Shown in pieces: positions 11,439-24,975 of a stretch of DNA of 64,000 bases. Under the pieces are notes generated by a model. That model worked only from the letters and a program-made list of their open reading frames with translations. It was not told the DNA's origin and did not search any database. Each line of letters begins with the position of its first letter. Position 1 is the first letter of the stretch. The position numbers were made by a program, and so were the translations under genes. The stretch lies in contig NC_064236.1 in assembly GCF_023101765.2 (NCBI RefSeq), positions 20,513,571 through 20,577,570 on the forward strand, written 5' to 3'. This stretch comes from Spodoptera frugiperda (lineage: Eukaryota > Arthropoda > Insecta > Lepidoptera > Noctuidae).

Positions 11439-14400
11439 CCTTTGTCACGTTTTTTAATCTTCCTTTTTGGGTGTGGGCCTTCGTTTGGTAGTAAGGATCG
11501 ACATGTTCCATAAAGATCACGCGATTTTCGAACACATCATCACCTGCAGAAGGCAGTTTCTATCAACCAGACACAAAGGTAAATAACAAATGACTAGAAA
11601 ACAATATTTACTACAACCATACGGAGACCCGACATGTAGGTACTACGTGGTGTCGTCTGGAACTTGTGACGAACTCTCACAAATTCAACTATCTTTAAAG
11701 GCATACTCCGGCACGGCATCGCACGGGCACTGCATGGCATGGACAAAATTTTATAAATACTAATCAAGTTATTATTTAATCTGATTTTAATGACTTTAGA
11801 GTTCACGTTACTTTATTCCGATACCTCGCACGATGCCGCGACGGCGACGCGCCCCAGCATACCGCGGGATGCCGTTTCATTCCACGGGTTGCCGCAGCAC
11901 GCCATTGCATCTCGCTCGCGAGATGTATGGGTCACTTTGTGTCCAGAAATTATGATGGCTAAGCAACGGCAATAATGGCAGAGTGGCTGGGCTTTCAGCA
12001 GAATCCACAGCATCTCACAGCGTGCCGCGACATTCGGTGGAATGCTGCAGCGCAATCTGCCGTGCCATGTCGTATTGAGCTGGCGCTAAAACGCCTTTCG
12101 TTATTAGGACTACTTCGATGTATTAAAAATGCTCACCTATGTATAAAATAGCATTAAACTCAAAGTATAGTTAGTAATATAACGGGAGACATTGAAAGGA
12201 ACCCCACACCAATCGTTTTACTAATCTCTTGACTTGGTGTTGTCCATTAGAACACCACACAGCCAAGATATCACAGACTAAATACTTCAGACTTAGCTTC
12301 TCGTTGGTTACTCAGTACCCTCAAAAATTATTCAAACATGCTTTTACAGGCACACTCCTGTTGATCCTCGCCGTCACCCTCGCCGGTGCTGGACACCGTC
12401 CGCCTGAGGGTTTGGACTTGTGACTGGAGTCCGAGTATGCGAAGCTGCGCTTGTTCAAAGTTGTCATTCAGTCGTCTGATCTGGCACTGCATTCGAGATT
12501 GTAACTACGGTGGACAAACAAAACAAATGTTAAGATCCGATCGTAAATTATGAAGTCTATCTAAAACTGTGTCTGTGACAACTTACTTCCTCGCGATCTT
12601 TTTCAGCTGTCTTTACTTGAGCTCGGGTGGCTGCCAGCTGTCGCTCCATTTCAGCTATCGTGGTCTGCATACACCTGGAATAGTAACATAGCAATCAGTA
12701 GTATCGGTGGGGGTGGGGGTGGGGCGGCCGGCTGCAGCTGCCAGTGCTAGTGTCGTGCACTTACTTGCGAATGGTCTCCGTGCGCTCGTTGGCTCGCTGC
12801 AGAGCGCGCGCCGCCTCGTCGCGGGCGCGGTCCAGCTCGCCTCCTATCTGCGCACACTCGTGCATCTTCTCCTGCAGACGCTTCTCATTTGCTAGCACTG
12901 ACTCTTCCATGTGAATCACGTTCGCTCTGATAAATAGATGAATTAATTTTATTAGAAATCGTATACATTTTGTACTCTAATAATAGACGCGTGGGTCCTA
13001 GCGATAGTACTCACTTAAGCCTCTCGATCTCGCCCTTGAGCGCCATGTTGGTCTCAGTAATCTGCGCCAATCTCTGCTGCATCATGGCCATTTGTTTGTC
13101 ATCAGCGGCCTTGTCCTGGGACCTTTCTGGTGGTGGCTTTATACTGTTGTGTAACAGTATGTGAACCTGGACAAAAATATTGTTAAAGCACTCATTACAG
13201 TTCTAACTATCGGCTGTATCGGTGTTATACTGGCTACTAAAGAAATGTGCCCGAGGTTGGACTTCTGGTTACTCAAGTAGTGTTGGTGCCCACCTTCTCC
13301 CTGGCGCAGTTGAGTTCCCTGGCGAGTTGCTCCGCGTTGTGCTCGGCGAGGGCCTGCGCTTGCTGCGCATCCTTGAGACGCATCTGCGTCGCTTTCAGAA
13401 GGTCGGGTATCGGCGCCAGCTCTTGTAACTTTTCTTGGAACTTCAACTGTTGACGATTTCATAAAATAACAGCATGTAAATAAAATAATAAACTAATGTT
13501 TACGTCACCCAAAGCCTATAAAACAACAAAAGCGACTGTGTCACAATAACTTGTATTCCACGTTGGTTGATTTCGGCGTCTTTAACAGGATGCTATTTGT
13601 TAAACAAAGCCCAAGCTACAAAGTTAACTCTCACCCCGAGACAAAAACTTCACAATAATTAACAGATTTTATTAAAATTTAATAATTGCATGGAAATTGT
13701 GGTAAGCAGCTATGAAAATAGAGACACAATAGCACGGCAGTACCATCACAAACAAATTGATTTGCATAAAGTTGAACAGAGTAGTTGGACTTAGTTTGAA
13801 AATGATGCTATGTACCTTGACTTTTTGTATCTCCAGATTGATCTGCTCACTGATCCTGGTATTGTCCATGTCCATCATGTCCATCTGACGCCGCTGCTCC
13901 TCCACCAGTTGCTGGGCTTGCATGTACTGGGGAACAAATTAATGATCTTATTACTAAACTAGCTTTTGCCCGCGACTTCGTCCGCGTGGCATAATGGTTT
14001 CTGGCAAATTTGCGTTTTAATTAGTCTTTTCCAAGCTATACTATTCTACAGCTGTAGTAAACGGCAAAAGAATCGATTCGGTATCTAAGTTACGTTTACT
14101 GTAAACTTAATTTATTTCCGTGGTTTAGTTACGTAAAGATAAAAAATAATAATCCTACAGGGGTTATACGCGTAGTACAGTACCCGTTCACATTAGATAA
14201 AAACTATACTATGTCCTTTCCCGGGCCTCAACTATTTATATTCATTTTAAAATTGCTAGCTAGCTATTGGACTAAACCATGGGAGAGAGGCTCACGTAGA
14301 CACACGACCTCCTAGCTCGTGACCACAGTGGATACAAACCTACTAATGGCATTGTGCAGTAACGCTGCTCATTGGCAGAATACGTAATGTCTACGAAAAT

Positions 14401-17400
14401 AGTAATAATATGTTCGTTGTTTCCCTGTACGTTATTGTGAATATATCTTACTTTGACCCTGTAGTCCTGCAACTGATCGTTCTGCTCCTTCATCAGAGTC
14501 CTGAGCTCGTCGATCTCCTCCCTGGCCTCCCTGTAGCACTGCTTCAGGGCGCGCACGTTCACCTCTTGCTCGAAGGCCTGCTCCTTGGTCCCCAGCAACA
14601 TGTTCGTGTGGGTCGCTAGTCCTTCGAACTTCATTTCCAACTCTCTCATCTTGTTCTGGACCTCGCGATGTTGACATCTCTCCTTCTCCAACTCTTCTTT
14701 CTTTTTTAGTAGTTCAGCTCGAAGCAAGGCGCACTGTGTGTATTGGAGTATTAGTAAAAATTTATTGTACACTTCACGTACGCAAGCCTAAATAAACTAT
14801 GAAAAATGTCGTTCATGCATCCAAATTACCTAACCTTTAAATCAAGTTCAAAGGTTTTAATGCCAAAGCTAGTTTCTACGCAACAAACAACAATACGTTT
14901 ACACTTTAGGTATATAGAAGATAATTATGGCAAATTGTTATTATATCCACAACTTTTCACACTACTCCAAGAAGTGGAACAAGCAGTACGAAGATTAAAT
15001 AAAATACGTTTTAATAGTTGATGGCTCGTATCCGCTCTCTGCACAATCGGTCGGCAATATGGCTGCGGTTTCCATTTCCGCATGAACATGAATAATGCAC
15101 TGTTACTGACATATCGTTAACTGCGCGGTGTCGGCCACCACACCAGCTTACATTACCAGCATTAACACAACTTGATTGTTATCATGTGATACTCGTACCT
15201 CGGTCACTTTTGTTTTGAAGCTTTCTTCGGTCTGTCGCAGTTGAATTTTAAGTTTCTCCACTTCCCTCTCAGCTGGAGTCTGCAGACAACGTAACAAACA
15301 ACGTCAGAGAAAGGTATGAAACAAATTTCATTCACAAACGTATGAAATATGACTAGACTGGTGTTATAGCCTTACCGGTGGTGCGTTAGGGTTGCAAGGC
15401 GCCGGACACGGTGGGCAGACACCACACTACAAACAAATTCGAAACATCAGGACACTGACTTAAGAATTATAACTGCATTATCCAAAGCTATACTTACAGC
15501 TCTTGCCATGGGGGGCACTGGTGGCCCCGGCTGCAAACAAAATTGAATAAACCATTTAAAACTATTATGAAAAGCACAAAACTAAACCGCATCGTATTAA
15601 TGCGTTTTGTGTGCATTAATAACAAAAGTGACCGAGGCACGCAAGAGTTTACTGACCGGTTGATCGAAGCAAGAGTTGGGGGCCCCGCCGCCGCCCCGAC
15701 ACGCCTTTACTTGTTGCATCTCCATCTTTATGTGATGGACTTCCTGCTCCAGTCCACCTAACTGCTTTTCCTAAAAACCGAAAAAAGTATTGAAAACATC
15801 ATACAGTTGTGGACTGTGGTACTTATTAGTGTCAAAACTTAGAGTCAAAAGGAACTTGAAAGAAAGCTTTGAAAGTGTGATAGAATATATCAGTGTGCGT
15901 ACTAATCCTTCGGATGAATTCTTGTAGTCTTCTAATTTGATGAGCAGTTCCTCCGCATGGGTAGCATCGACAGACTTTTCGTTCTGAAACAATTATAGAT
16001 CTGAACGTATTTTGAACAACAATAAGTACAGTCTGTTCAGTTATCTCCACTGCGTACACGCGCGTCCAATAAGTAACGGAGCCACTCACTTCTTCACTAG
16101 AATCTTGTTGGCAACTGGTATTCTGATTTAGCGTAGAAGCATCTCCCTGTGGAAGTAAGCCAGCTGGTAAAACATCACACGTTTTCCTCTTTATTATCTT
16201 TATTTATTAATCAGTTACAACATGTACCAAGACACCTACATGCCAGTTCAGTTGTATCCTACGCTTAGTATTAGAAAAACATCACACTTGGCTACAATGT
16301 TATTAATGTTATGTAAATAACGTAGTGAGCCGGGCTAACAAGCTACATCACCTCTGGATTATTCTTAACCAGTTTCTCATGAAGCAGACTGTTCTCTCTG
16401 CTCATAAGCTTCAACTCCCCCTGCAGCCTCTTCACTTGCGCTCTGCAGGTCTCCAAATTCTGGTCTTTGGTCATAAGCTCCTTGTACAATATATACCTGC
16501 AAGTACATACCTGAATGTATCCATGGCCCGGTCTGTTTCAACTGAATTATTCATTTAACATGTTTTTGTGATTTTCTGTTTTAATTCACTGAGCGATTGT
16601 TGTTGGACTGACTGATAGTATTGACATCTGACGTCTAGATCATGGGTTCAAAATTTAAATATTTTTGACGGATGTCAGTTTTTAAAACCAATGCCATTTT
16701 GAACTGAGTGAATACTTTTTTGTGATATTGAATATGTCGAATCTAGCTCCAGCCCGTGGTCTCTGCAATGTGTTTAGAGAATGTTTCTAAATGGTGTGTA
16801 CGAATGTAATTCTTCAAATTGGCAATGTATGAAGCAAATGGTCAACTGATATGTCGGCTCGTGTCAGTAATCCTCCTCATATATTAACTCGTGGTGTTAC
16901 ATGTTACATGTGCTGAGACAGAACCTCTTGACTTCTAAATCGGCATTATCAGCGGCAAGTTTCTCCTGCATGTCGTAGCTCTCGCTTAGCTTGCGAGTCA
17001 GGTCAATCTCCTTAAAAGAAACACAACATTCGTTACAATTGTATATTTTACATTTTTTTTTAACATTTTATAATATATTTATCGTATACGTCTGGTACAA
17101 GGAGGTGGACGTACGGATTTGCTGCGCGTCTGTGTCTCGCACGGGCCCAGCGCTGGGCCGGCCATGGCGCGCGGCGCCGCCAGCAGCACCGTCGGGTGAC
17201 TCATTTTCATCTCGTGGTGCAGAGGTGGTTCTGCAGAACAATAACGTTTATGTATTAGTATTTAGGATATGTTCAGCTGTATCGCAAATGACAATGATAA
17301 CATACACAAATCACACCAAAAGTACTTTACGTACAATTATTACAATTAGGCGTGCTGGTATACGCATCTGCATATATTTACACGCCTGCCGATGTCAATA

Positions 17401-20278
17401 GAACAGTGACAGAGTCACGTAACGGACGTCACGTCAGCCGCCCGTTGAGTACGCATTGTGGGAATAAACATAGCAATCAGTCGCACTGCAGCGCGTTGCT
17501 AACATTATGGTGCTCCCACACAGCGGTTATATAACGTTATACAACAATGTGTAACAATAACATTTGTGTTTAAACAAATTATAACAGTGGTTGTAGAGTA
17601 TGTTACATGCTGTTATAAATGTTACACAATGTTGTATAACGTTATATAACTGCTGTGTGGGAGCACCATTACACGTCACTTGTTTGGTGGACACTGCAAC
17701 TATCGCGGTACATTTCATTGTAACAACATACACAATTAGGGAACAGTTTGGGATCTAGTTTGTTTTCTGCTTATTAAATTAAGTCCAAAAATTATTGTCA
17801 ATATTTGCAAAAGGCTTATGTCGGCGTACATACAGAAAGAAGTAGAGATAGGAAGTAAATAGGCAGCTAACTTTACTAGCTTATTCTTCTTCTATCCAGA
17901 TAAGGCGAATATCCTGACCAAAAAGCTCTTTAAACCTGGTGATGTACAATAACTGAGTACACATGTCCCAATAATCACCATACACACTGCCGGGCACGTA
18001 GTCCATGCACCGCTGAGGTTCAGTTTTGGTCCTCCTCAGCTGGATGTCGTTGCCCACCAGCTTCTGGATGTTCCTGGTCATCCGGTCGAACCGCTCCATC
18101 TCCCGCAGCAGCAGCTCGTTCCTCTCACCCAGCTCTTTTACATCCGCCTCCGTTATTGTACATTTCTGCAAGAGCTTCCATTAGTCGATAATGAAGTAAC
18201 CGAAACTCATTACATAAACCAGAAGTGATTGCAGTGTAACCTCTTCATAGTTAATGCCTCCTTTTCACACAAACTATCAGATGTCTAGACCAGAGCATCT
18301 ACGTGCTACACACGAATGTTATACTTTTTAATGTTCCCGGTACATCAATGTGAGGCAACACGATTGCTTTTAAAAGGGGAGTAAACAATGCGTACAATTA
18401 ATCAAACCCTGTTCGAGAAAATAAATATCTCACAAGCCATACCAGATTCATTTAAATATTAATACGCAACGGCTGGAGATCCGATCCATTCGCAACATGA
18501 ATTATTGATCACTTTTAAAACATGACGATTGGCATGCGCCGCCTGGGCTACATTGCTACATGACGAGCTGGTGTGGCTGGCGTGAGCTTGTATTGTGCTA
18601 TTGAATCGTGAACTGATGGTTTGTACAATACGACAATGGTCGCCTCCTGTCTATCTGGCCGAGCATTTGACAGTGTAACGCGACGTGAAAGAAAAACGGC
18701 AACTCTTTTAGTAACACTTTGTTGTGGGAGCCTATACACATCCCATATCCACCGACATTATAGGAAATTCAATGTTGTGTTCAGGTACAGTAAGTACCAT
18801 TTCCCTGTAGTAGGACTTCTGCATTGTGTTTTACAGCGGCACATTGGCTATATTCAAACTGGCAGTAGGCTGCAAATTGACCAAAGGCCGTGATACCTAC
18901 GAATATTTTAACCTCGTATAAAATTATATTCTGTTTATTTCAGGAAAGCTTTTAGCGAGTTCATTAGTTATTCTCAGTGTATTAAAACAGACGGCGGCAG
19001 ATGTCCGTAACTTATGATTTTAGAATTTGTGTTACAAATTAACGCAGCCGGCTGGGAAAATACATGTGTTCGGTACACGATGAGAATTATGTTCAAGTTA
19101 TTGGATATTATTGTTATCTGTAAACTAGACACTAACCACGAGTCGTCGCATTTCGCAAAACTGTAATACAACTAGTGAACAATATCGGGCATCATAAATA
19201 CTGCTACCACCATTACTGACAATCAACCAAATCTGGTAGAATTACTTAATGCTGAATTGAAAACTAATTTGCAAAATGGCAGGAGAAGGAATACAAACTA
19301 CGATATGTACTACCTTTTGTATTTCGAGTAGTCTGGCCCTCGAGTCCCTGATGATCCTGGCGCTCTTCCTGGTATCATTGTGGATGTCCCTTATTTGACG
19401 CGACACAGCTTCGTCCGAATCTAGCAGTGAGGGGGAACCTAGGCACACACACACACTCGTCAATACTAATACTTATCTAGAACATTATTAGAAAAATCTG
19501 ATGTGTACTTACATGCTCTTGTTTTCTGAAAATCAAAAATAAATGTTTGTTATTCATCTTCATCACATTTGTGACGAATCCAAAGAGGGTCTTGAACTGT
19601 TATAAAGCATTTATAACCATAAATGTAACGATATTTTAATATTTTTACGAAGATTAGTACCAATGTATAATATTTTTGCGATGTTCTACTACCTTCATTC
19701 CGGGGCGACTGAAGGAAATTGTAATTTTGGCGTTTCAAGCATATTGCTAGCTATACTCACTCGAGGCGCTGTTTGCCTGCTGCAGCATTTGCCCCGCTCT
19801 GGTTTGCACGGCCCCCTCACTGTGTCGCTAGGGTCTCTGTGAGCGCACATTCTGGTGCACTTCCTGCTGGTCTCCTGCACTGGACTGATGCGGTCCATGA
19901 TGTCGGAAGCGACAGGACTGACGTTTTGATCACCTTTCCCCGGAATATGCTCTAACCGTGAAGAATTAGACGCTGGTTCATTTTCTCGGTTAAGCTGAAA
20001 AAAAAATCGACAATTGGACACTAATCCTTTACTTGAGACAAATGGAAACTTGTCAACGTATCTAGCAATAAGTTGTGTTAATATATTTAACGCACCAACT
20101 GTGACTCCGAAGCAGATTGTACGTCGAAGGTAGTTTTCCCGAAGGCCTCGACTCGTGACTTGCTCCTGAACTTGTTCCTGTCGCCGGGCAGCTCGGGCGA
20201 GCTGAAGGTCTGGTCGACGGCGGACCTCGGGGAGTGTTCTGGGCGAGCGGTACGCTGCTTGGGGTACAATTTCGTTGC
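11434..20278 (-). CDS. Odf2: ODF2/cenexin-like coiled-coil protein, copy 1 (open)
   Basis: ODF2/cenexin builds mother-centriole appendages and sperm-tail outer dense fibres. Minus-strand exons: 20278-20096, 19994-19761, 19525-19513, 19438-19314, 18165-17979, 17230-17115, 17010-16925, 16496-16352, 16146-16090, 15983-15903, 15770-15657, 15530-15498, 15426-15376, 15279-15199, 14733-14452, 13926-13816, 13446-13294, 13166-13015, 12926-12765, 12674-12587, 12504-12328 (TAA), 11543-11434. The frame stays open for about 880-900 residues. Order: a basic, Ser-rich N part, coiled coil, Gly/Pro/Cys-rich linkers (CGVCPPCPAPCNPNAPP), then long coiled coil. The stretch from INLEIQKVKLKFQEKLQEL to PDLLKATQMRLKDAQ lines up without gaps with the ODF2 C-terminal region as I remember it. 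The start exon was not found. The donors at 17,979 and 16,925 are non-consensus. Confidence 0.72.
13959..14272 (-). mobile_element. Helitron 3'-end remnant in an ODF2-like intron, copy 1
   Basis: On the plus strand an A is followed by ctagcttttgcccgcgactt, the inverted 3' end of a lepidopteran Helitron with its GC hairpin. The body decays before a recognisable TC start; the right border near 14,272 is approximate. The equivalent in copy 2 (24,976-25,238) is 41 bp shorter and carries several base differences. Confidence 0.65.
17508..17668. mobile_element. PIF/Harbinger-like MITE, copy 1
   Basis: This 161-bp element has terminal inverted repeats of about 48 bp with two mismatches (tggtgctcccacacagc at each end) and is flanked by a TTA duplication (17505-17507 and 17669-17671). 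Long inverted ends with a TWA 3-bp duplication fit PIF/Harbinger MITEs. It lies in the intron between exons 18165-17979 and 17230-17115. The duplicate is at 28,483-28,643. Confidence 0.8.
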
Positions 20279-22150
20279 CTACAAGACAAACATGTAAACT
20301 CGTACGTACTTATATAGGCAAATATTCTGTGTATTGTGCTCCTAGTCTCGGTTCGGAACGGAGATTGTATTAATTAAAATTCGTAATTTTCCATTAAATA
20401 CTGCCCAATTTACCGATCGTTAGCTTCGTGACGAAAATAGAGAAGCCAGTTTATTACTTTATAGGTATATAGGTACCTAACTAGAATAATATTCCTCCGA
20501 CAGTACAGGCATCTCGTTAGTGATTAATTATTTAACAATTGTACCTGACTAATTAAGTTAATTAGCCACCTAGCTACTGAAACCGGCATCAGTGACGTAT
20601 TACTGTTTCACTAGTTAAAAACTTAGTAATTTACAATATTCCAGCGAGTAATATGAAAAAGTATGATAAATTAACCGTCGATGTCGGTAAACAGCAATAT
20701 ATCGAACGATAGTTTCATTCCGGTTGGCTAAATATCATAATTAGCTATTTGTATAGTATTTAAAATCATATTTTTGATGATAGTATTGTTAATTAAAATA
20801 ATTTCATTATAGTATGAAATAATTGACAAATATTTATTATGTTTGTTGTATAATAAGACCCTATATAGATGAAAGCAGACGATTTTTTCAGCGTGTCGTC
20901 CCGTCATACTCGTAATATTCGAGATGTTGCTTCTTGCGAGACTCGAGCAAGTCGAGCACGATACACGTTACAAGCAGACTCGCTCGAGGCAGTGGAGTCA
21001 GACTACACGATTCCCTCAATAACGATGAATAATTTAGAATATTACAATACCTGTGTAATGTGTGCGTCACGCTGCCCCGACTGTCCGAAGTATGCTTATT
21101 ACATTAGTTTGAATAAATAAAATACTTATGATATAATAAATGTTGACTTAGGTAACGATCATGACGGCTGGGTGGACCTACTCGATTGTGTAGAGTTATA
21201 ATTACCGACCAATAAGTCATGAAAGATACGTGTTCTAAAATTGGAAATATTTCCAAAACTGCGACAATATGGAATGATAACAAAGTATTGTTCCGACAAA
21301 CTGAGTCGAGGACTGTTGCTAAGGATACGCTGCCTACCCGGGAGTAACATCAATCTAATTTGTGCCGAGACATTGTCCCGGCCCACATGCCGAACTTATT
21401 GTTCCACAAATATATAAACTTGTTAACAATTATATTTAGACTACACAAATATGTGATATTCCGTTCTCGTATTAATTATTGTATGCCCATTACCCATACA
21501 ATAATACATAAGTAATGTAGGTAATAATAATAATAGCTTAGTAATAACCGGTAGCTTGGACCATGCTCCCGCTATTGGTCGGCTCCTATTTTTATATTTT
21601 TAAATATTAATTTATTTTGTATTTTATAAGTGGTATTTAAAATGTAATTTTAGAGAATTTTAAATAAATATATGTATATAATATGTTAAATGGTGTAAGA
21701 TAATATGGCATTGTGTTGGAACTATCTGTAAGATGTCATATTGTTAGTAAATAAACAAATAAAAATAAATAATATAATTATGATTAGGAAAAAATAAATG
21801 ACCCGCGTTAATAACATTGACACAACTTTAAAGAAAATATAAATTCCGTAAATAAACAGTACTAAAATAGTCTTTTAAGTAATTTGAAATAAAGAAAATA
21901 CAGAAATCGAAAGAAAGTACTTAATGAAGATGATTAAATCAAAGACAAATGAGGAAGCAAGAGGTCCTCAGGGAGAGATCAGAGAACACTTGACCATCTC
22001 ATCCGAAAATACACATGTAACACAACACATGATATCTCCAAAAATAGACAAAGGTACTCAAATGGTAACCTCGCTGGAACGAAAATAATTACATCTTCAT
22101 TACTGAAATAACAATGAGGAAAACATTTCGTCGCCCTCATTAGGCCAATT
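20279..22150. other. Upstream flank of the ODF2-like gene, copy 1
   Basis: This region should hold the start exon or promoter of copy 1, but I could not find a convincing ATG exon that joins in phase. On the minus strand a tatataag motif near 20,316 could be a TATA box close to the first placed exon. A plus-strand open frame (20,869-21,120, 83 codons, ATG to TAA) has no known domain. The part at 21,540-21,790 is AT-rich and resembles a LINE 3' tail. Confidence 0.4.
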
Positions 22151-24975
22151 GATTCGCCGTGCCATATACATAGCTACCTCAGCTACATGTAGTCGCCGTA
22201 CATGTTTATATTCACTGTACCCATGCCATACAAATAAAAATACAAGTAATTTGTCCGATGTTTATTTGTTTTACGTATTAATTTTGGGACAGAACGGGTC
22301 CAGCTATCACTATCACCTACACAATAAATGATGCAGCAAAAGATTCTACATTGTACTAAGACCATTGGCAATGCCAGGAACTAACAATACAATAAATACG
22401 AATAGTCTAAGGTCCCTTCCAAATCCACAAAATTAAAAGCTAAACATTGTTTATTCCTTTGTCACGTTTTTTAATCTTCCTTTTTGGGTGTGGGCCTTCG
22501 TTTGGTAGTAAGGATCGACATGTTCCATAAAGATCACGCGATTTTCGAACACATCATCACCTGCAGAAGGCAGTTTCTATCAACCAGACACAAAGGTAAA
22601 TAACAAATGACTAGAAAACAATATTTACTACAACCATACGGAGACCCGACATGTAGGTACTACGTGGTGTCGTCTGGAACTTGTGACGAACTCTCACAAA
22701 TTCAACTATCTTTAAAGGCATACTCCGGCACGGCATCGCACGGGCACTGCATGGCATGGACAAAATTTTATAAATACTAATCAAGTTATTATTTAATCTG
22801 ATTTTAATGACTTTAGAGTTCACGTTACTTTATTCCGATACCTCGCACGATGCCGCGACGGCGACGCGCCCCAGCATACCGCGGGATGCCGTTTCATTCC
22901 ACGGGTTGCCGCAGCACGCCATTGCATCTCGCTCGCGAGATGTATGGGTCACTTTGTGTCCAGAAATTATGATGGCTAAGCAACGGCAATAATGGCAGAG
23001 TGGCTGGGCTTTCAGCAGAATCCACAGCATCTCACAGCGTGCCGCGACATTCGGTGGAATGCTGCAGCGCAATCTGCCGTGCCATGTCGTATTGAGCTGG
23101 CGCTAAAACGCCTTTCGTTATTAGGACTACTTCGATGTATTAAAAATGCTCACCTATGTATAAAATAGCATTAAACTCAAAGTATAGTTAGTAATATAAC
23201 GGGAGACATTGAAAGGAACCCCACACCAATCGTTTTACTAATCTCTTGACTTGGTGTTGTCCATTAGAACACCACACAGCCAAGATATCACAGACTAAAT
23301 ACTTCAGACTTAGCTTCTCGTTGGTTACTCAGTACCCTCAAAAATTATTCAAACATGCTTTTACAGGCACACTCCTGTTGATCCTCGCCGTCACCCTCGC
23401 CGGTGCTGGACACCGTCCGCCTGAGGGTTTGGACTTGTGACTGGAGTCCGAGTATGCGAAGCTGCGCTTGTTCAAAGTTGTCATTCAGTCGTCTGATCTG
23501 GCACTGCATTCGAGATTGTAACTACGGTGGACAAACAAAACAAATGTTAAGATCCGATCGTAAATTATGAAGTCTATCTAAAACTGTGTCTGTGACAACT
23601 TACTTCCTCGCGATCTTTTTCAGCTGTCTTTACTTGAGCTCGGGTGGCTGCCAGCTGTCGCTCCATTTCAGCTATCGTGGTCTGCATACACCTGGAATAG
23701 TAACATAGCAATCAGTAGTATCGGTGGGGGTGGGGGTGGGGCGGCCGGCTGCAGCTGCCAGTGCTAGTGTCGTGCACTTACTTGCGAATGGTCTCCGTGC
23801 GCTCGTTGGCTCGCTGCAGAGCGCGCGCCGCCTCGTCGCGGGCGCGGTCCAGCTCGCCTCCTATCTGCGCACACTCGTGCATCTTCTCCTGCAGACGCTT
23901 CTCATTTGCTAGCACTGACTCTTCCATGTGAATCACGTTCGCTCTGATAAATAGATGAATTAATTTTATTAGAAATCGTATACATTTTGTACTCTAATAA
24001 TAGACGCGTGGGTCCTAGCGATAGTACTCACTTAAGCCTCTCGATCTCGCCCTTGAGCGCCATGTTGGTCTCAGTAATCTGCGCCAATCTCTGCTGCATC
24101 ATGGCCATTTGTTTGTCATCAGCGGCCTTGTCCTGGGACCTTTCTGGTGGTGGCTTTATACTGTTGTGTAACAGTATGTGAACCTGGACAAAAATATTGT
24201 TAAAGCACTCATTACAGTTCTAACTATCGGCTGTATCGGTGTTATACTGGCTACTAAAGAAATGTGCCCGAGGTTGGACTTCTGGTTACTCAAGTAGTGT
24301 TGGTGCCCACCTTCTCCCTGGCGCAGTTGAGTTCCCTGGCGAGTTGCTCCGCGTTGTGCTCGGCGAGGGCCTGCGCTTGCTGCGCATCCTTGAGACGCAT
24401 CTGCGTCGCTTTCAGAAGGTCGGGTATCGGCGCCAGCTCTTGTAACTTTTCTTGGAACTTCAACTGTTGACGATTTCATAAAATAACAGCATGTAAATAA
24501 AATAATAAACTAATGTTTACGTCACCCAAAGCCTATAAAACAACAAAAGCGACTGTGTCACAATAACTTGTATTCCACGTTGGTTGATTTCGGCGTCTTT
24601 AACAGGATGCTATTTGTTAAACAAAGCCCAAGCTACAAAGTTAACTCTCACCCCGAGACAAAAACTTCACAATAATTAACAGATTTTATTAAAATTTAAT
24701 AATTGCATGGAAATTGTGGTAAGCAGCTATGAAAATAGAGACACAATAGCACGGCAGTACCATCACAAACAAATTGATTTGCATAAAGTTGAACAGAGTA
24801 GTTGGACTTAGTTTGAAAATGATGCTATGTACCTTGACTTTTTGTATCTCCAGATTGATCTGCTCACTGATCCTGGTATTGTCCATGTCCATCATGTCCA
24901 TCTGACGCCGCTGCTCCTCCACCAGTTGCTGGGCTTGCATGTACTGGGGAACAAATTAATGATCTTATTACTAAA

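Larger units (their letters stand above)
11134..22150. repeat. Tandem duplication unit, copy 1
   Basis: This is the left copy of an 11,017-bp unit that abuts the right copy (22,151-33,090) without a spacer. The shared sequence begins with gattcgccgtgcc at both 11,134 and 22,151 and ends with taggccaatt at both 22,150 and 33,090. The unit starts in the SMYD4/ODF2 intergenic gap and spans all the ODF2-like exons I can place plus about 1.9 kb upstream. The copies are nearly identical apart from a few indels and SNPs. Confidence 0.97.

Noticed and set aside
13222..13462. Plus-strand and shifted frames over ODF2-like exons (also 14,410-14,677 and their duplicates)
   Set aside because: They are shadows of GC-rich coiled-coil exons in other frames.
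17881..17978. TAA stop at 17,881 as the end of the ODF2-like gene
   Set aside because: Downstream exons from 17,230 onward join in phase if the exon ends at 17,979, and the sequence after 17,979 has intron-like composition. A short isoform remains possible.
20869..21120. 83-codon plus-strand frame in the upstream flank of the ODF2-like gene (duplicate at 31,809-32,060)
   Set aside because: It has no recognisable family, no upstream promoter sign, and an overlapping minus-strand frame of similar length. Conservation data would be needed.
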